From Hirudinaria manillensis (Eukaryota; Annelida; Clitellata; Hirudinida; Hirudinidae), in contig CM067537.1 of the NCBI GenBank assembly GCA_034509925.1, positions 7,615,001 through 7,679,000 of the forward strand: a DNA stretch of 64,000 bases. Direction: 5' to 3'. The translations under genes were made by a program, and so were the position numbers. How positions within the stretch are numbered: position 1 is the stretch's first letter; every line of letters starts with the position of its first letter. Positions 12,701 to 23,995 of this stretch are shown piece by piece. Under the pieces are notes generated by a model, which had not been told where the DNA came from, made no database searches, and saw nothing but the letters and a program-made list of their open reading frames with translations.

Positions 12701-14735
12701 TCAACAGGCTGGAATGAAAGCAGGTGGTCAAGGAAAGGGAATGCAACAGAATTCCAGGAGCGGATTTGAACCCGATCACGGACGAATTAAGAAGCAACGT
12801 CCAATTAGAATTCACGATTAATCGTGACGAGCAAAAGCGCTTCTCAAAGCGTCATCGTCGTCGCTTAGTCGGTTGTCATGGCAACCGTCGACAAGATACG
12901 CAGAGTTCTGATGACCAACCGACCTTTTGCATCTCCTTCATCGGCTTCCTCTGAAGCTTGAGTGCGCTGCGTGGGGGGATGCTTATCGGGTGGGGAGGTT
13001 CGGGGGTCGCCTTCTGCTGGTCTTCGGGCTGAGTAGAATCCTGAGCGGCCTTCGAGGTATCTTCGTCGGACTGGGGACAAAAGCATGGGTCGAATGAGTG
13101 CGATGTCTTTGTTAAAATGACAATGATATGAATTCATTACGTGTAGGTAGCCTATTCATCATTAGCTATGTTTAGAGTTTAACATACATAATTTATGGAT
13201 CTAAACTCCCAATTTTTGTTAAATGGACGAGTTATCGTTATTAATTTATTTATTATTCAATCGAATAATAATGAGTTCAATGATAATTAAAATAAACTTG
13301 AGCTGTTCATGGTCTCACCTTCTCCTTGCTACCCTCTTCCTTGGGCTTTTTGACTTCATCTGGTTTCTTGATCCTGTTAAACTGAAGTTGATGCCTCTGT
13401 GGAAAATATTTCTGCTTCGGTTTGAAATCCTTGTCTGTGCCTCTGGCATCTGAGTTAGGAACCTGCAAAAAGAGGTATAGGTTGAGCATCAAGAGAGTCA
13501 GTGTTATCAGTTTCCATAAGGTATATCATCATCATCATCATCTACCTGTGACTGTCCACCCTGCTGCTGAGACTTCTCGGGGTTGTGCCAGAATATCTTG
13601 ATGAATCGGTTGTTCAGGAACGGTTCCTTCGAGCGGTAAGCGGCAGACGCCTGAGCCGAGCTCGCGTATGACACCAGGGCTGCACAAGGATCGTTGTCCC
13701 AGTTGACCTGTGATGCATAAATTATGATGATTAATTTAGCAACAATGATGATGACAGGGGGGACTCCGCATCTACCTGAAGATTCACGATGATTCCGAAC
13801 TTGGCGAAATGATCGTTGATGTTTGCAATGGTATTGTCTTCACGAGGTATCTTTCTCAGTTCGAGCGTGCTATTGGATGCCTGCTGGTTTCTGCTTGCAA
13901 TACCTGTGATCATTAACAGTGCACAGCACACGTTAGCAATCGCTAATCAATGGGAATGATGTTGAGATGCACCTTGGAGGGTGTGGTCAGAGAAACTGGC
14001 AAAATCCTGCCAATCACTCTAAGCCACACCACACCAGGCAGCCAATCAGATTGAAGGCGACTTACCTACGGCATGGTAATAATTCTCACCGGGATGCTCA
14101 ATGGCAGCCTTCTTAACATAAGAAGAGGGCGGTGGCATTAGTTTAGCATCCTCGGTTACCATGACGTCGGACTGGATGGCGACGTTCAGAGGGCCGGACG
14201 CGACGTTGGGGACGTCCATTCCTGCTGCATTGGCAGTCCTTAAAAAATGTCAATTAGGAGGTTCAGTTAGAGGTCGTGCGTACTAATGGCGAGGATAGTA
14301 ACCAAGGACGAAGAATAAATTGAATCACTGTGGAAAAATCCCTTTATGTGATATGTTTTCATCAATCCTGATGCAGGAGTTTCCAATAGCAACCATGGTA
14401 CAACTATCTCGTCCCAATGGATATCAAATTGCAATGCAGCCATCAAAGACGGCCACCAAGACATTTAAATAATAAAGCAGGTAAATGCTTACCTTTTCCT
14501 GGCCATTAGGACAGAAGATGGAGTGGGGGTGTATGATGGAATGTTTCCCTCTCCGGACGAGGCCACCTCGTACTGCTGGTCGCACAATCCATCCTCCTCG
14601 TTTTTGGCCAACTTTCCTGGAATTGTAATTATTAATTATTAAAAACTTTATTTCATATCTCTTTAAAAAAAATACAATTCAACCGAATAATAAATAATAA
14701 TAAATACTATAATTTGAACCCTTTGCACCATAGCT

Positions 14736-14774
<39 letters not shown>

Positions 14775-17700
14775 TATTATTCTTTAGATATATATATTGT
14801 AGTATAGTATATATATATATATCTAAAGAATAATATTCTACACTTATGCATGTAGCATTGAAACACTACACAGACAAACACACAAACACGTGCACATATG
14901 TAAAGCATGAAACGTGATTCTTGCGAAAATAGCACAAATCCGACGTGCCTTCTTCGATGCTGACGTGGACCAGGTTCGAGACCTGCCTCGAGGGAGCCAC
15001 GGAACCCTCCAGCTCGCCTTCGCCCTCTTTCCAGGCGCCCTTGACGAGGGTCGTCTGACCTTGGATGGGCGGAGGGGGGAGACTGAAGCGGGCGGGCTTG
15101 GAAGAGTACGGCTCCGGCATGTACGGTTCTACGGCTGGTCGGTTCAGTCAAGCGTAACGATTTAGTTTATCCGAGCCTAATGGACGCTTGCAAAGTTTAC
15201 GAGGAAATTAAGGAAATCAAAGTACCTGGTATGGCACCGGGTTGGTACACTTCCTGTTGGAGGTCAGAGGTCGGAACGTGAATGTACGGGTAAACTGGAA
15301 TAAAATTAGCAGACGATAAGCAAAGAGTTAATTGCGGTCAATTAGCAATAATGATAATAATAAGCAATATAAATAGCAATAATGATTTACATGCAAATAA
15401 TTTACCCAGGAAATATGCTAAATGGGCCAATTTCAAAAGCCAATAAAGAGACTAGACAATTACTGATAGGCATTATTATTATAATATTATAATTATACAT
15501 TAAGTCTTCATTAGCTGATAGCTGAACCAATGGCCTACAATGGCCAACATTAGTTAATCATCCAGGCACCTCATACATATTATGTGTGCAAATATCCAAA
15601 TTTTATGCTTAATTAGTGGTTGACAGGCTCAATAATTTGTGAGCCAACCTAATTAGGTTCGTATAAATCTAAAAAGATTTAAAATAAATATATATATATA
15701 ATAAATAAAATAAAAATAAATAATATAAAAATAATAAATAAAATCTCACTCGGGGGAGGCGGACGATGAGTGGGCGGCATGCCGTAGGGTAGCAAGGGCC
15801 TCATGGGCGGCTGGGGCAACAGAAGGGCACTGCCCGGCTGCGGTAGAAAGTGAGGAGGAGGAAGACGATGGTGAGGGAAGGGTAGAGCTGGTGGAGGTTG
15901 GGATATGTTGGGGATGACCGTCTGGTGCAGTATGGGTGGACCTCCAGGTGTCTGCTGGTGTGGTAGGTAGCCCGTCGCTGAAAGATAATGGAATGGTAAA
16001 GTAAGGGAGTCATTGTGGTAGCTTCTTATGATAAACTTTTTTGTAATTCTCTAATTTATTCTCTAAATTGCATTTACAAATGTTTTCAGACATTCTGCAG
16101 ACAATAGATTTTGTAAACCAATTCAGCCAAAAATCAGCAGAAAAAAGTCCCCAAAAAAGCAAAACGAGAATTCAAATCTTAGGTTGGTAATCATATCTCC
16201 GTCTAAGTCCGTGGCTTTTAACTTTGATGCACCTATGAGCAAGGCAGCGTACGGGAGGACTCGAAAACACGCGCACGCTCACAACAACTAACGTGAGTAG
16301 TCAAACGAGTTCTGTAGACTGTTGGAGATGAGGACGGGATTTTTCCCGTGATCGTACGGGCATTTATCACCCAACTCACAGAACCCTCTCTCTGATTGGT
16401 TTAAAAAAATAAAAACGTGTGATCTTAGAGAAACAAATTCTAAAACAATACCTCCCCTAAATCAAATACGATTCCTTAATCAAAATTCAAATCATAATCA
16501 ATGATGGTGGGCTGTACAGCTCAGAGAGTCATGTTCATGAATGCCACAGCATAAACCCGAGTTTCTAATGCTCTCGGAGAATCACAACATGGCACGTCAA
16601 GGGATGGAATCGGATAAAATCTACTGGCAATCATAGTGCATGATATCGAAATTCCATTGTAACCCACATTACATTACACACATTACATATATATATATAA
16701 TCTAAATAAATTAAAAGACAAAACAAAACAATACAATGGCCAGCAACAATCAGAACCAGGTTTCCAACCCACCATAATACATCCTGCATCGTTGTCTCTT
16801 CACACCTTCTCGTCTCTCTTTGCTGTTACTCCTATTTCTTTTGGCTGTCGATCAAATAAAAAAACAATAGTGATTCACAATCATCATCATCATCATCATC
16901 ACCACCTCACTCATCAACACCTTTACCTCTAGACATGGCAAAGGTCATAACTGCAGAGCGATGCAAAGATAATTAATACTTTAAGCATTAATTTCAACAG
17001 CAGCAACAGCTTTCTAATGGGAGCCAATAAATTATGCATGCGATGGTGGATCGATCGACAGGTAGCATGTACGGTCGAAACTAACCCTTGTTGTTGCCTT
17101 CGGGAGAGAGGGATCCAGAACTTTCCCCGGACGAGAGTCTCGCGTGTTCCTGCTCGATTTCGTGGGGGTCCACGGATTTGGAGAGCGACCTGGTGTACGA
17201 CCTTTTGCCGAGTCTCAGAGGAGGCGACGCGACGTCCCTTTATCAAAAATGGATCGTTATTCACGTTAATTGGCAGGTTTTATCAATTTTATTAATTGTT
17301 ATGCAATCAATGTAGATTAATGTGTATAATTATTTATTATATAATGCTTTTTGTTTATAAAACTTAATCTTTGGTATGGTTATTGAACATGCACGTTCAT
17401 TAATGATGTCCTTCGTTAATGCCGTGACCTTAAATATGCTCGGATTGCAAGATAATTGGAAAATTTAATGGATGATCATTGGTATCCACGAGGCAATATG
17501 TTAATTTATTTTAGCATCTGCGTTACATACCTCGGACTCTGCTCCGTAGCTCTGTTTCTGACCTAGGAACGAATGATTAATGTAATCATTTATAAATAAT
17601 TGCACAATTGCTTTAATTGTTTTATTATTACTTCCACTCGGGGTTCTCACAAATAATATTGAGATTAATAAAATAAAGGGGCTTTTGACCAACTTTGAAA

Positions 17701-19395
17701 ATTAAAAAACAATAAAAACGGTCATCTGCAAGTGACGGTAAAATCAATGACTGTTTACAACCGTTTGAAGCCTAGCTCGCATCGGCAAAAATGGCGGCAG
17801 TGCTATTCCTGTCGGTATCGAACTAATTCCATCCGAGACTCACCTGAGAGAATTTCCTGCGTGGCCTTTCCCTGGAGAGATCGTTCCTACCCCTGGACTG
17901 CGGGGACTTGGAGTGTTTCCTCTCCTGCCTCCATCTGTCCCTCGCATCCACGTCGGTCCGCCTCTCCTGTCTCCTGGACTTTGTCTGCTCAAACTCCTTC
18001 GGTCGGATTTGTTCCTGGTCTCTCTTTGGCAGAGACTTGTAGGAAGTGAGGTGAGGATTGTGGTCCCCTCTCTCCGTTCGGCTGCCGGGGGAGGACGCGA
18101 GTCTCTGACTAGCTTGAGGAGGGTTGGTAGTGCACTTGTCACCCTCAAAGTAGTCCTTTGACTTCAAGGCTTGGAAAAGACGATCAACAAATCCTTTGGT
18201 TTCTGAAATTTGTTTTAATCAAACACCATTAGTGAATTGTTAGGGTTGAATGTCAAGGAAACTTTAAGAAATTCACGTTGAAGCAATTTATAATCTATTA
18301 AAGAGAGCGTCAAACATTTATTTTAATATTTGGAAAAATGAAAGTGGAAAAATGGCATTATACACACACCGTAAAAGCTAATCCATAACCAGTAAAATGA
18401 CATTCAAAAAGACTCTACGTATAACTAATGTCCTCAGGATTATAATAAAGTCATCTCTTGAATGTCAATAATTCTTTGGAGATGATCACAATTCCATAAT
18501 CACAATTATTACTTAAACCAGGCCTTAATTCACACAAGAATTCACAAGCACACAAGAATGTTGATTCAGTGAATAGGATGATGCTTTACAAGCTTTTAGC
18601 CTTTGACAGTTTAAAGCAATCTAATCACAAGTCCTTCAGATGCCCAAAAATTATTAAATCGATTCTTTATTGGCATTAATTTCTTCTAAACATTGATAAT
18701 GTGGCACGAATAAATAACTTAAGTATTATTTCAAATATCGTATTAATAATATTTCAAATAACTAACGATTCTGAAATGTACAGTAATACATCCATGCATT
18801 ACATTGAAAGCTTTCAATAAAATATAATAGCAAATAATCAGACAACATATTAAAGAGTCTCAGAAATACTAACGATCTTGCAGAAAAACTTCAAGGTCCC
18901 TGTTACATAATTCGATGAGATCATCCTCTGATTTGTCTTTCTTTATAAGAGCCAGCACATAATTGGCCAGCTTTTCGGGGTCAGCGTCACTACTGTAATG
19001 ATAGTTTTTGAAATGTTATTTCTCCGTTTGCCTCAGTAAAAAGAGACAGCAACAGATTTATGATTATGAAAATAAGAAGTGACTGTTTGCAAACAAAATA
19101 AGCAAATAAATGGGAAGGCACATATCACAAATCATTCTACTTGTGCAAATGATAAAAACGTAATTGTATTCACTCAGGCGCACAGCAATCTTCACCAATA
19201 TTAGCCCATTATATCGGCAGGTGACAATTTTATTGAAGTGGGTGGAGCAAAGTGATCTAATACGATCATTTAATGCAAAAATGCATATGTAAGCAATTTT
19301 CAAAGAAAAGTCCCTGTGGATCAAAAATTAACTCACATTGGATTTAGAGTTTCAACTAGCCAAACTTTTAAAGCATCTTTATTGTCTGGCAGCAT
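9562..19395 (-). CDS. RBM26: RBM26/RBM27-family RNA-binding protein
   Basis: Complete gene, 25 exons, 1123 aa. Exons in transcript order: 19395-19337, 18992-18874, 18202-17844, 17562-17531, 17237-17086, 16844-16773, 16391-16293, 15977-15750, 15294-15226, 15134-14949, 14616-14493, 14238-14066, 13903-13776, 13707-13546, 13462-13319, 13070-12924, 12693-12616, 12343-12284, 12144-11932, 11617-11525, 11275-11157, 10835-10772, 10654-10568, 10365-10051, 9651-9562. Phases agree at every junction and the total is divisible by three. Domains: N-terminal PWI-like fold (LNPISDADP, YVLALIKKDKSEDDL), Arg/Ser-rich region, CCCH finger C-x8-C-x5-C-x3-H split by an intron at about 260-279, proline-rich segment about 300-373, first RRM about 571-645 (FLNNRFIKIFW), lysine-rich coiled region about 700-895, second RRM about 939-1010, acidic tail ending PWRRR. 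Known relatives (human RBM26/27, fly swm) are nuclear poly(A)-RNA factors linked to exosome-targeting complexes. One intron (14617-14948) uses a GC donor. Confidence 0.95.
9725..9873. repeat. TATG tetranucleotide array, about 37 copies
   Basis: Near-perfect TATG/CATA array inside the last intron of the minus-strand RBM26 gene. The Tyr-Val-Cys-Met and Thr-Tyr-Ile-His open frames across it are repeat artefacts. Confidence 0.95.
14775..14835. repeat. Perfect 23-bp inverted repeat (hairpin) in an RBM26 intron
   Basis: Left arm 14775-14797 (begins TATTATTCTTTAGATA) is the exact reverse complement of 14813-14835, with a 15-nt loop. It is flanked by a TA dinucleotide run (about 14743-14770). It sits within the intron that uses a GC donor (14617-14948), about 110 nt from that donor. 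It could be a MITE remnant or a pre-mRNA hairpin. Confidence 0.85.
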
Positions 19396-19968
19396 TTTTA
19401 ATTATCGGTGATGAGAATAACGTTTGACAGCAATCTCTGCGAATCGTACACAAAAATGGCCGACAACTGCCTTAGCAAAAACACATAGATACAACATCAC
19501 TCATTTGCGTAAGAATAAATGCAATTTTAATAAATATCGGCTTTATTATTTATTAATTTGTATAAACGATTTTACAATCTTAAATGGTTAGTTAGCAATT
19601 GTAAATTTTTAAAATCTGAGAATTTAGAAGGTTCAATATACGTAGCTAATGTTTGGCATGGTAACTAGAGTTTAATCTCAGAAAATTAATTTTTTAATTC
19701 GCCAATCGCAAACAATGTTTATTTAAATCCTAAATTAGTGATCATTCATTCGAATTCAATATTTATTTGAATGACAATCCATCGTTCTCTGAGTTGGGAG
19801 AGTTTGCTGTTGTTCGTATTGTGTAATTTTCGACATGTCATTGTTGATGGATTGGCTAGGTTTTAGTCATTCGTGTTATGGTTATTTATTGTTCAGGCAG
19901 GGCCTGTGTGGAGTGGAAAAAATATAAATCTTTTTTAATTTTGTGAGTTTTTGGTACATCGAAACAAA
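19396..19968. promoter_or_regulatory. Divergent (bidirectional) promoter region between RBM26 and the ASB gene
   Basis: 573 bp separate the two start codons on opposite strands, so both promoters must lie here or overlap. An AAAATGGCC motif near 19454 (resembling the YY1-type element common at animal core promoters) lies about 60 bp from the RBM26 start. No TATA box at a convincing position was seen. Confidence 0.6.
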
Positions 19969-22900
19969 ATGGGCAATTCAATATCTTGTGTCAACGAACG
20001 CTCAACGAAATCGAAACATGTTTCTAAAACTATAATTATTCACAACGGGAAGGCCTGTATAAATCGAACAGTGCCATCGGGTGAAACTTTACTTACGATA
20101 GCGGCCCAAAATGGAGATTTACAATTGGCGACATATCTCATAGCACAGGGAGCAAAGGTAGACCAGCAGAATGCCAATGGCACCTCCTCTTTACACGTAG
20201 CCATACAGGCCCGACATGAAGACATCCTGGATTTGCTACTGAATTGCGGAGCAGACGTTAATGCAGTGGACAGATGTGGTTTTACTCCCTTGCATATGGC
20301 TTGCATTCAGAAGTATTCGTCTGCTGTACAGAAGCTCCTCATGGCGGGTTCTTTGCCAAACGGAATAGCAGACAACAGCAATCATTACCTGTCCACTCCA
20401 TTAATGGCAACAGTGGAAAATGATGACCTGCCAATGACTGAAATCCTTCTCCATTCAGGAGCCGAGGTGGACAAAAGAGATTGGTGGATGAACACTGCCT
20501 TGTTAAAAGCTGTGCAAGTAAATATTTAAAAAAGAATTTTCTCCATTTATTTTCTATTTATGATGATTTTAATGATTTTTTTTTATTCATCTGAGAGGCA
20601 TAAATTTACCAAATATTTTATAACAATGTTTTTTTTTTACATTTTTTTATTGTTCTGGAGTACATGAACTTTTGTGGATATCATGGATAGGGTGTTTGCA
20701 TTAATTAGATTATTAATAGAAACAATCATGATTAAAAGGTTATTTGTTATGATTCATAATGTGTTACATTGATTAAGATTACCAAGAGGCCAAAATTAGT
20801 AATAATAATATTAATTATAATAATACTAATAGCAATGGTGACTTCGGTCAGGCTCACATTGGGGATCTAACATTTGGTTTAATAAAAGTTGAATTATATT
20901 ACATTATTGATTTTATTTTTATATTTTTGATTGATATTATTATGCAAATCTTTCTTTTGCGTTTTGCTCGAATATGATAAACACAACATTTGTGTGGTTG
21001 AAAATAATTGAAGTAATTATGCATAATTGTTCTAAACAGTTGTGGGAAAGTGAATTTTTATATTTTGGATCGGATATTGCCAAAAGGATTTAAAATACAT
21101 TCTGAATTGAGAACACAAAATTGAATCAATACGTCAATAGATCAGCTCAGCCTTCACATTAACTTGATACACATAATAAAAAAAAAATTATTAAAAATAA
21201 AATTATTATTGAAACAAGGTTGGCAACGTATCTCTGGTTAAGCTGTTGCTGAGGCACGGAGCTGACCCGAACGTGGAAAACCGTTTCGGGAGGACGGCCC
21301 TGCACTACTCTACGATAGCTGACCACTGCGAGATCACCAGGGTCCTCACAGAGAGTGGCTGCCACATCAAAGGCAAGGGCGAGCCCCATTCTACGGCCCA
21401 GTGCAGCAAGGATGTTGGTCTTAGTTTTTTTTCATCATTTCTTCGAAGATTCGTTGTTAATAAAATTGATTACTTGTTGAATCAAATATTAACTATAAAT
21501 CAATCGTCGAAATAATCGTAAGGAAACTGTAAAAACAAAAATTAGTGAATGTTGCCAACAAAGCACAGCACAACCAACATTTTATGATAAGTTGCATCAA
21601 TCAAATCCCTCACGAATATTTGATATTCAATTGCAAAAGTTTCTCGGGGGATTTTAAAAGACGATCGAATGTTTGAAATCCAGAAGGCCATCGCAAAGTA
21701 TTCTCCACTGGCTGCCTCCATACACAGGTCCTGCTACGGTTGCTTCAAGTTCTTCTTGGACAAAGGAGTTGACATAAACGAAAACATAAAGTGCAAGACG
21801 TGCAAAACTCCGCTGCTGTACGCCGTGACGAACCGGACGTGGGACTGCCACGACCAGCACCTTCGCTCGGCAGCCCAGTGCATCCACTCGGAAAATCCGG
21901 TAGGTTCCGGAACGTTCCATGTGCGCAATGAGAATGATCGGTTCATTGAGTGAATGCGTTTGGCAATATTTTGTTTTGTTTTTTTTATTTTAAGATGCAA
22001 ATCGACGAGTCCGTCGGATTTTCATTTGTTTGTTGGGAATATTTTCCGAAAATGTTAAAAAAATTGGCAAAACTCACTTAATGATTATCATCTAGTTGAT
22101 GCTCAGGAGATTGTTTGGCCACTTAAATAACATAAGTAATTTAAAAATAAAAAATACCAATAATTTGGAAAATGAAAAAGAAAAATGACTGCTAATCAAT
22201 TTCATATCCAGAACTGCGTTGATTCCACCCGGCTCGACTTTGCCATCGAGTTGATAGAACGCGGATCCCTCCTGAGGCCCGTCTGGGAGGGTGTCGTCTG
22301 GCAGATAAGGAGCATGTTCGTCAGCCACGGGGACTGGGAGGTCCTTTCCCTCCTAATCCAAGCCATGGGCTTCATACATTTGGAAAATTTTAAGGTTTAA
22401 TTATTGTTATTTTGTTAATTTTAATTGTTTTTTTAGTTGGAGGTGTGATGAGATTAAGACGAGGATAATCATTTTAATTTTAAACTCAAAATATGATGAC
22501 ATTTTGTTGGAAGTTTTGAGATTTTTAAGTCTATGATCTTAAAAAAAAACAAAGAATTTGGAAATTAAGCAATGCTTTTTGCATTTGAGTTATGCCTAAC
22601 AAAGGCATTGAAACTTTCTTTCTTTTTTCCTACACGCAGGTTGAAACTTTCTACAGAACGATGGTTCAAAGTGACCAGTGGGATGCAGTTTGGCTCCTCT
22701 ATTGTGCTGGCTACGAGATCAACGAAGAGTGTCGCAATCTCACCCTGGGCAAGCGCCGTTCCATGCGGCTCTCCCTGGAGAGGCCCTACGGTCCCGGCCG
22801 GCTTTGGGTCGAGCCGAAGACGCTCCACTGGCTGGAAAGCTTCCTCCAAGACACTTTGACCAATCCTCGAAGTTTGAAGAACATCTGCGTAATCAAACTG

Positions 22901-23005
22901 AGAGAGAGATTGCCTGAGAATGTCTTTTACTATGCCAAGAAACTAGGCCTTCCCAAGTCTCTGTACGACACGGTCACTCTCGCCTCTTTTACTCGCCAGT
23001 CGTAA
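19969..23005 (+). CDS. Ankyrin-repeat and SOCS-box protein (ASB family)
   Basis: Five exons: 19969-20517, 21219-about 21413, about 21684-21899, 22212-22394, 22640-23005, about 502 aa. Start chosen at 19969 (AAAATGG). It gives MGNSISC, an N-myristoylation consensus with a possible palmitoylated Cys, unlike the TTG-initiated extension. Exon 1 holds four ankyrin repeats (for example GTSSLHVAIQARHEDILDLL, GFTPLHMACIQKY). Exon 2 holds another (GRTALHYSTIADH), and exon 3 two degenerate ones (SPLAASIHRS, TPLLYAV). The C-terminus is a SOCS box (NPRSLKNICVIKLRERL to LPKSLYDTV). ASB proteins are substrate receptors of Cullin-5/Elongin B-C ubiquitin ligases; membrane anchoring is inferred from the N-terminus. 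The exon 2 donor is uncertain: 21413 or 21417 with GT, or a GC donor after 21378. Exon 3 may start at 21661. Poly(A) signal AATAAA at 23479-23484. Confidence 0.9.
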
Positions 23006-23478
23006 CCTGGCAACTCGATTTACCTTCTGCCGGTGGCTTTAAGTACTGTCCGATGCGTATGTACTTTGTTGAATCTTCGAGTCGGACCGAGTAGGTTTGC
23101 TTTTAAACATCAGATTCCAGAAATACGATTTTGGTCCAAGCAAAAAAAAACTTCGCAGAGCATTAACGTCTCAGATGTTTTATGATTCGATCAACTGATA
23201 GGCCAAGGAGTGCAAAACTTTGGCAGGTTTTAGATGTTTGCATTGTTGGACGAATCCTGACCTTATTTGTCTTTTTTTTTTTACAATTTCTCGTGGCATA
23301 ATGCATTATATTGTCATATTATTATGTGGTTTCCTGTTCCAATGAGTGAGGTACTAGTACCTGTACTTATCTTGTCTACAATCATTATTGTATTTATTCA
23401 ATATTTAAACTTATATGTGACTGGAATTGTTACAAATTGCAATTGAGTGAGTTTATTTTGATGGACCTCTGATACACG

Positions 23479-23484
23479 AATAAA
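23479..23484 (+). terminator. Poly(A) signal of the ASB gene
   Basis: AATAAA about 470 nt after the ASB stop codon and 510 nt before the rhotekin-like start. Confidence 0.5.
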
Positions 23485-23995
23485 GTCTCTTGAAAAGGAT
23501 TGTTGACAATTTCTTAAACTAACGACCTTTGGGCAAGTAGTTGTCTGCCTAGGGTGATTGAAATGCAGGTAAAGTTAAAATTTACTTAGTTTTATTCGTT
23601 ATTATAGTGCGTCTATTATTATTCAGGTTATGCCGGGTTAGTCGTGCGGCCTTCCTGTCCAGGTGACAAGTGTTCCTGTTCCCTCTAATTTATTTATTAT
23701 CTAACTTAATGATTTTGCTAGAAAATGGAGAATTGCGTTTAAGCTGTTAGAATTTAGCGCGATTAATTTTCGAAATTCCAATTTCATCTCACTTATGTTT
23801 ATTAATAGAAAGCTGATAAAGGCGGTCGCCTCAAAAGTTTAAGCTCTCCGACGTACGTCTGATGTGGTCGATGAAAATTGGCTGTTATCATTAATTATTG
23901 ATAAAATATAAATTGCACCAGCATAAAATATGCCTAGGTGTAGGGAGAGTTCGGATCGTCGCCTCGGTTGGCCTTCATTTGCAACTGGATCCAAA

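Noticed and set aside
12740..12800. tRNA or tRNA-derived SINE on the minus strand
   Set aside because: A B-box-like GGTTCAAATCC is present, but no A box, acceptor stem or anticodon arm can be folded around it.
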